DNA of 10,770 nucleotides from an uncultured Aquimonas sp. (GTDB taxonomy: Bacteria; Pseudomonadota; Gammaproteobacteria; Xanthomonadales; Xanthomonadaceae), in contig CAMLOR010000099.1 in assembly GCA_946481615.1 (NCBI GenBank), forward strand, positions 1-10,770, read 5' to 3'. The translations under genes were made by a program, and so were the position numbers. The notes under the pieces were generated by a model that had not been told where the DNA came from, made no database searches, and saw only the letters and a list, made by a program, of their open reading frames with translations. Below are positions 6,328 to 10,770 of the stretch, piece after piece (the stretch's first letter is position 1; each line of letters begins with the position of its first letter).

Positions 6328-7620
6328 ATGCTGCGCCTGTTGCTCTGTCTCGTCCTGCTGCTGCCTGCCGCGCTGTCGGCGCAGACGCTGCGCATCCACG
6401 GTTCCAACACCATCGGCGCGCGCCTGGCGCCGGAACTGGTGGAAGCCTGGCTGCGCGCACGCGGCTACGAACGCATCGAGCGCGTGGAGCCCGCGGCCAA
6501 CGAGCTGACGCTGCGCGCCGAACGCGGCAGCGAACGTCTCGTGGTGGAGCTGCACGCGCACGGCACCTCGACCGGCTTCGCCGATCTCGTGGCGGGCAAG
6601 GCCGACATCGCGATGGCTTCGCGCCCGGCCAGCGCGGCCGACGTGGCGAAGGCCGCGGCGCTCGGCCCGCTCGATTCGCCGGCGCAGGAAGCGGTGATCG
6701 CGCTGGACGGCGTGGCGGTGATCGTGCACCCGTCGAATCCGCTGCGCTCGTTGACGTTGACGCAGGTGTGCGATGTGTTCACCGGACGCGTGCGCGACTG
6801 GTCGGCGCTCGGCGCGCGCGGCGGACGCATCGCGCTGCACGCGCGCGACGAGCAGTCCGGTACCTGGGAAACTTTCCGCACGCTGGTGCTGGGCGAAGAA
6901 GCGCTGCGCGCCGACAGCACGCGCTACGAATCGACGCAGGCCCTGGCCGCGGCGGTGGCGAACGATCCGCTCGCGATCGGCTTCGTCGGCGTCAGCGGCA
7001 CCGGCGGCGCGCGCGCGCTCGCCATCGCCGAAGCCGCGCACGCGCTGGCACCCGAGCCTTTCACGGTGGCGGTGGAAGACTATCCGCTGTCGCGCCGCCT
7101 GTTCTTCTACCTGCCCGCCTCGCCCGCTCCCGCGGCGCGCGATCTCGTCGACTTCGCGCTCGGCGCCGAAGGCCAGCGCGTAGTGGAAGCCACGGGCTTC
7201 GTGGCGCAGGACGTACGTCCCTATCGCATGGCGGCGCGCAACGATGCGCCGGCCGAATATCTGGAGATGGTGCGCGGCGCGCGCCGGCTGTCGGTGAACT
7301 TCCGCTTCGGCGCGGGCAGCCGCCTGCTCGACGGCAAGGTGATGCGCGACGTCGATCGCCTCGCCGCCTTCATGCGCGAACCGGAACACCGCGACCTGCC
7401 GCTGCTGCTGCTCGGCTTCGCCGACGAGAGCGAAACCTCGCCCTATCTGGCGGTGTCGCTGAGCAACGATCGCGTCGACCTCGTGGCGCGGCTGCTGGAA
7501 GACCGCGGCGTGCCTGCGCACCGCTCGCGCGGCATGGGGGGCACGGCGCCGATCGCCGACAACGCCACGCCGCAGGGGCGGCAGCGCAATCGGCGGGTCG
7601 AGGTGTGGGTGGGCGGCTGA
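6328..7620 (+). CDS. Secreted PstS-like phosphate-binding domain fused to OmpA peptidoglycan-binding domain
   Basis: A 430-residue exported protein. The signal peptide is residues 1-18 (cleavage LSA-QT). A PstS-like type II periplasmic binding domain spans about 20-290, with HGSNT (24-28), HGTSTGFADLVAGKADIAMASR beginning at 78, and RDEQSGTWETF (173-183), all matching phosphate-contact loops of PstS proteins. An OmpA C-terminal domain covers about 311-430: LSVNFRFGAGS, GFAD (Asp in the GHTD position), LSNDR (the conserved Arg) and NRRVEV near the end. The two peptidoglycan-contact residues therefore look intact. The protein should capture an oxyanion, probably phosphate, while anchored to the cell wall. 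No PstC/A/B genes are in the window, so it is not an ordinary transporter component. The start at 6328 has AGGGAG seven bases upstream; the in-frame ATG at 6298 is less suitable. It lies 58 bp after the phosphoesterase and may share its transcript. Confidence 0.9.
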   Translation: MLRLLLCLVLLLPAALSAQTLRIHGSNTIGARLAPELVEAWLRARGYERIERVEPAANELTLRAERGSERLVVELHAHGTSTGFADLVAGKADIAMASRPASAADVAKAAALGPLDSPAQEAVIALDGVAVIVHPSNPLRSLTLTQVCDVFTGRVRDWSALGARGGRIALHARDEQSGTWETFRTLVLGEEALRADSTRYESTQALAAAVANDPLAIGFVGVSGTGGARALAIAEAAHALAPEPFTVAVEDYPLSRRLFFYLPASPAPAARDLVDFALGAEGQRVVEATGFVAQDVRPYRMAARNDAPAEYLEMVRGARRLSVNFRFGAGSRLLDGKVMRDVDRLAAFMREPEHRDLPLLLLGFADESETSPYLAVSLSNDRVDLVARLLEDRGVPAHRSRGMGGTAPIADNATPQGRQRNRRVEVWVGG

Positions 7621-7629
7621 GGCTGGCAG

Positions 7630-7725
7630 GCCCCCATCTCGGCCTTCCCCCGCAGGCGGGGAACGAGCAAAGCGAGGCACCGCACTTCTCCTTCCCCGCC
7701 TGCGGGGGAAGGCTGGGATGGGGGC
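7630..7725. repeat. Long imperfect inverted repeat (two 34-nt arms), REP/MITE-like intergenic element
   Basis: Arms 7630-7663 and 7692-7725 are inverted copies matching at 32 of 34 positions, separated by a 28-nt centre. Both mismatches become U-G pairs if transcribed on the plus strand, giving an unbroken 34-bp RNA hairpin, whereas the minus transcript would have A-C mismatches. No T-run follows, so it is not a classical terminator. It may protect the 3' end of the upstream mRNA or be a dispersed intergenic repeat of the kind common in Xanthomonadales. It is the only copy in this window, and no transposase or clear target duplication is seen. Confidence 0.85.
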
Positions 7726-7774
7726 ATGCACGCTTGATCGCCAGACAGCTTCGCAAGCGGCTAAGTTGTCGGCC

Positions 7775-8542
7775 ATGGCCGCCCGCTTCACCGCCCTGCT
7801 CCTCCTGCTCACGATGCCCACGATCACGCTGGCCGAACCCCTGCGCGTCCTGGCCTTCAGCCGCACCACCGGCTTCCGCCACGATTCCATCGCCGCGGCA
7901 CACACGGTGCTGCAAGCCATGGCCCGGCGCCATCGCATGAGCGTCACCGCGAGCGAAGACGCAACGCGCTTCACCGCGGCCTCGCTCGCCGGTTTCGACA
8001 CGGTGCTTTTCCTCAACACGACGGGCGATGTGCTCGATGCCGCGCAGCAGTCCGCGTTGCAGGGCTTCATCGAGAACGGCGGCGGCTGGGTCGGCGTGCA
8101 TTCGGCGTCCGACACCGAGTACGACTGGTCGTTCTACGGCACGCTGCTCGGCGGTGCCTGGTTCGCTTCGCATCCGCCGATCCAGCCCGCGCAGATCGTG
8201 CGCGAAGACGCTTCGCATCCGGCCACCGCGCACCTGCCTGCGAGCTTCGGCTTCACCGACGAGTGGTACAACTTCGCCGCCAATCCGCGCAGCGCGGTGC
8301 GGGTGCTGCTGCGGCTCGACGAGAGTTCCTACGTGCCGGGCGGCGGCGCGATGGGCGCGGACCATCCGATCGCCTGGTCGCGCACGGTCGGCGCGGGGCG
8401 CGCCTTCTACACCGGGCTCGGGCATCGGGCCGAGACCTTCGAGGACGCGGCCTTCCAGCATCATCTGGTGGCCGCGCTGCACTGGAGCGCGGGCCGCGCC
8501 TTCGACACCGTGTTCGTCGACGGCTTCGATCCGGCGCCCTGA
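7775..8542 (+). CDS. Secreted ThuA-like domain protein
   Basis: A 255-residue protein with a signal peptide (residues 1-20, hydrophobic LLLLLTMP, cleavage TLA-EP) followed by one complete ThuA/trehalose-utilisation domain of class I glutamine amidotransferase-like fold. Markers are GFRHDSI (33-39), GGGWVGVHS (102-110), an HP pair (123-124), DEWYNF (142-147), DHPIAW (186-191) and FYTGLGH (211-217). ThuA domains occur in sugar-metabolism and secreted proteins; the reaction of this type is poorly defined and I cannot name a substrate. The start at 7775 gives the best signal peptide but has no clear Shine-Dalgarno. An in-frame ATG at 7718 lies inside the inverted repeat and would add 19 residues; a TTG at 7766 is also in frame. 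It ends just before the bidirectional terminator. The position 154 bp beyond the PstS-OmpA gene, with the repeat between, makes it probably an independent unit. Confidence 0.87.
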   Translation: MAARFTALLLLLTMPTITLAEPLRVLAFSRTTGFRHDSIAAAHTVLQAMARRHRMSVTASEDATRFTAASLAGFDTVLFLNTTGDVLDAAQQSALQGFIENGGGWVGVHSASDTEYDWSFYGTLLGGAWFASHPPIQPAQIVREDASHPATAHLPASFGFTDEWYNFAANPRSAVRVLLRLDESSYVPGGGAMGADHPIAWSRTVGAGRAFYTGLGHRAETFEDAAFQHHLVAALHWSAGRAFDTVFVDGFDPAP

Positions 8543-8550
8543 ACGCGCAA

Positions 8551-8583
8551 AAGAAAACGCCCGCTTTCGGCGGGCGTTTTCTT
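8551..8583. terminator. Bidirectional intrinsic terminator between thuA-like gene and tRNA block
   Basis: A perfect 14-bp stem (8551-8564 with 8570-8583) encloses TTTCG. Its outer part is A-rich on the left and T-rich on the right (GTTTTCTTTCTT follows on plus; the A-tract gives CGTTTTCTT on minus). It can therefore stop the plus-strand thuA-like transcript and the minus-strand hupB–tRNA transcript that converge here. Confidence 0.9.
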
Positions 8584-8592
8584 TCTTGAAAG

Positions 8593-8669
8593 TGGCGGAG
8601 TGGACGGGACTCGAACCCGCGACCTCCGGCGTGACAGGCCAGCATTCTAACCGACTGAACTACCACTCC
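8593..8669 (-). tRNA. tRNA-Asp (GTC)
   Basis: A 77-nt cloverleaf with encoded CCA (8593-8595). The acceptor stem is GGAGTGG with CCACTCC and discriminator G, the D-arm TAGTTCAGTCGGTTAGA, the anticodon loop CTGTCAC with GTC at 8633-8635, and the T-arm GGGTTCGAGTCCC. It closely follows the bacterial tRNA-Asp pattern. It lies 13 bases after tRNA-Val, with no promoter visible between, and is followed by the bidirectional terminator, so it is probably processed from a hupB–tRNA transcript. Confidence 0.98.
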
Positions 8670-8682
8670 GCGCTTGGATTTT

Positions 8683-8757
8683 TGGTGGGTGCTGAGGGTT
8701 TCGAACCCCCGACCCTCGCCTTGTAAGGGCGACGCTCTACCGCTGAGCTAAGCACCC
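8683..8757 (-). tRNA. tRNA-Val (TAC)
   Basis: A 75-nt cloverleaf with encoded CCA (8683-8685). The acceptor stem is GGGTGCT with AGCACCC and discriminator A, the D-arm TAGCTCAGCGGTAGAGC, the anticodon loop CTTACAA with TAC at 8723-8725, and the T-arm GGGGGTTCGAAACCC. Its 5' end is only 11 bases beyond the hupB stop codon, leaving no space for a separate promoter, so it is likely cut from the hupB transcript. Confidence 0.98.
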
Positions 8758-8768
8758 AGCAGAGCGGG

Positions 8769-9041
8769 CTAGTTTACAGCGTCCTTGAGGGCTTTGCCAG
8801 CCTTGAAGGACGGATTTTTCGAGGCGGCGATCTTGATCTCTTCGCCCGAGCGCGGATTGCGGCCCGTGCGCGCGGCGCGGCTGCGCACTTCGAAGGTGCC
8901 GAAGCCCACGAGGGACACGTTGTCGCCCTTCTTGAGGGCGGCCTTGATCACTTCGATCATGGCGTCGGTCGCACGGCCGGCGTCGGCCTTGGACATTTCG
9001 GCGGCATCGGCGACGGCCGCCACGAATTCGGCTTTGTTCAT
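8769..9041 (-). CDS. hupB: Histone-like DNA-binding protein HU-beta
   Basis: A 90-residue HU protein, full family length. It begins [20 protein letters not shown] with the helical dimerisation part. It then has [20 protein letters not shown], the flexible arm [20 protein letters not shown] (with the conserved RNP), and ends [14 protein letters not shown] dimers bend and compact DNA in the nucleoid. The start at 9041 has AGGAG eight bases upstream; the longer open frame upstream of it is an artefact running antisense-frame through lon. It sits directly after lon, the conserved lon–hupB order of gammaproteobacteria that supports the hupB name, but has its own promoter at 9105-9133. Two tRNA genes follow at once, where ppiD is usual in related genomes. 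Confidence 0.97.
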   Translation of the reverse strand: MNKAEFVAAVADAAEMSKADAGRATDAMIEVIKAALKKGDNVSLVGFGTFEVRSRAARTGRNPRSGEEIKIAASKNPSFKAGKALKDAVN

Positions 9042-9104
9042 TCTTGTCACTCCTGGGAACGAAAGGCGCGAAGATGTTCTCGGGGGGCGCTTTCGGTGCG
9101 GCGA

Positions 9105-9133
9105 TTTATACCAGCGGGGTACCCCGCGCGCAA
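9105..9133 (-). promoter_or_regulatory. hupB promoter with extended -10 and palindromic spacer
   Basis: On the minus strand, TGGTATAAA (9113-9105) is an extended -10. A -35 of TTGCGC (9133-9128) lies 17 bp upstream and overlaps the T-run of the lon terminator. The 17-bp spacer contains GCGGGGTACCCCGC, a perfect 14-bp palindrome at 9114-9127. Transcription would begin near 9098, leaving a leader of about 57 nt. Confidence 0.65.
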
Positions 9134-9168
9134 GAAAAAACGCGGAAATGCCGGGCATTTCCGCGTTT
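9132..9168 (-). terminator. Intrinsic terminator of lon
   Basis: A 13-bp perfect stem (9138-9150 with 9156-9168, extendable inward) with a CCGGG loop is followed on the minus strand by TTTTTT and then CTT (A-run 9135-9140 on plus). It lies 13 bases after the lon stop codon and immediately before the hupB promoter, so the two genes are mainly separate units. Confidence 0.92.
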
Positions 9169-9181
9169 CGGAAGGCGTCGC

Positions 9182-10770
<1,589 letters not shown>

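Noticed and set aside
7630..7725. Insertion sequence or MITE with a transposase
   Set aside because: The inverted repeat is real, but no transposase gene or clear target-site duplication is present, so only a repeat is called.
7734..7774. Sigma-70 promoter for the ThuA-like gene (TTGATC at 7734)
   Set aside because: No acceptable -10 lies 16-18 bp downstream; the sequence there is GC-rich.
6058..8115. 685-residue minus-strand open frame spanning three gene regions
   Set aside because: It crosses the phosphoesterase, the PstS-OmpA gene and the inverted repeat antisense, has Arg/Ala-rich composition and matches no family.

Overview
The window is GC-rich chromosomal DNA from a gammaproteobacterium, most likely Xanthomonadales/Lysobacterales. 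The basis is the lon–hupB–tRNA-Val–tRNA-Asp block at the right end, the Lon sequence itself and the base composition; the genus cannot be named. There is no transposase, phage gene or CRISPR array. Coding density is high, and no gene-free stretch exceeds 300 bases.

Left part (1-3705): a probable intrinsic terminator of an off-window gene, then a divergent pair. One is a beta-propeller phytase-like lipoprotein (minus strand). The other is a TonB-dependent outer-membrane receptor (plus strand) with unusually acidic probable loops. They share a 129-bp intergenic region that holds an 18-bp inverted repeat.

Middle part (3713-7620): a GT4 glycosyltransferase (minus strand) is divergent from three plus-strand genes. 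These are a small basic-tailed protein with a ribbon-helix-helix-like C-terminus, a PlcP/LpxH-type metallophosphoesterase, and a secreted PstS-like phosphate-binding domain fused to an OmpA peptidoglycan-binding domain. A GT4 next to a PlcP-type phosphoesterase recalls the Agt/PlcP pair that replaces phospholipids with glycolipids under phosphate starvation. Two 11-bp-period direct repeats of the GTCA type, resembling degenerate Pho boxes, lie in front of the plus-strand genes. With the phytase-like protein and the PstS-OmpA fusion, the simplest joint reading is a phosphate scavenging and membrane-remodelling neighbourhood. This is inference, and no experiment is implied by the sequence.

Right part (7630-10770): a long imperfect inverted repeat (two 34-nt arms) precedes a secreted ThuA-like protein. 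A strong bidirectional terminator separates that gene from the convergent housekeeping block read from the right edge: lon (5' end cut off by the window), its own terminator, a well-formed hupB promoter with a 14-bp palindrome in the spacer, hupB, tRNA-Val(TAC) and tRNA-Asp(GTC). The ppiD gene that often follows hupB in gammaproteobacteria is absent here.
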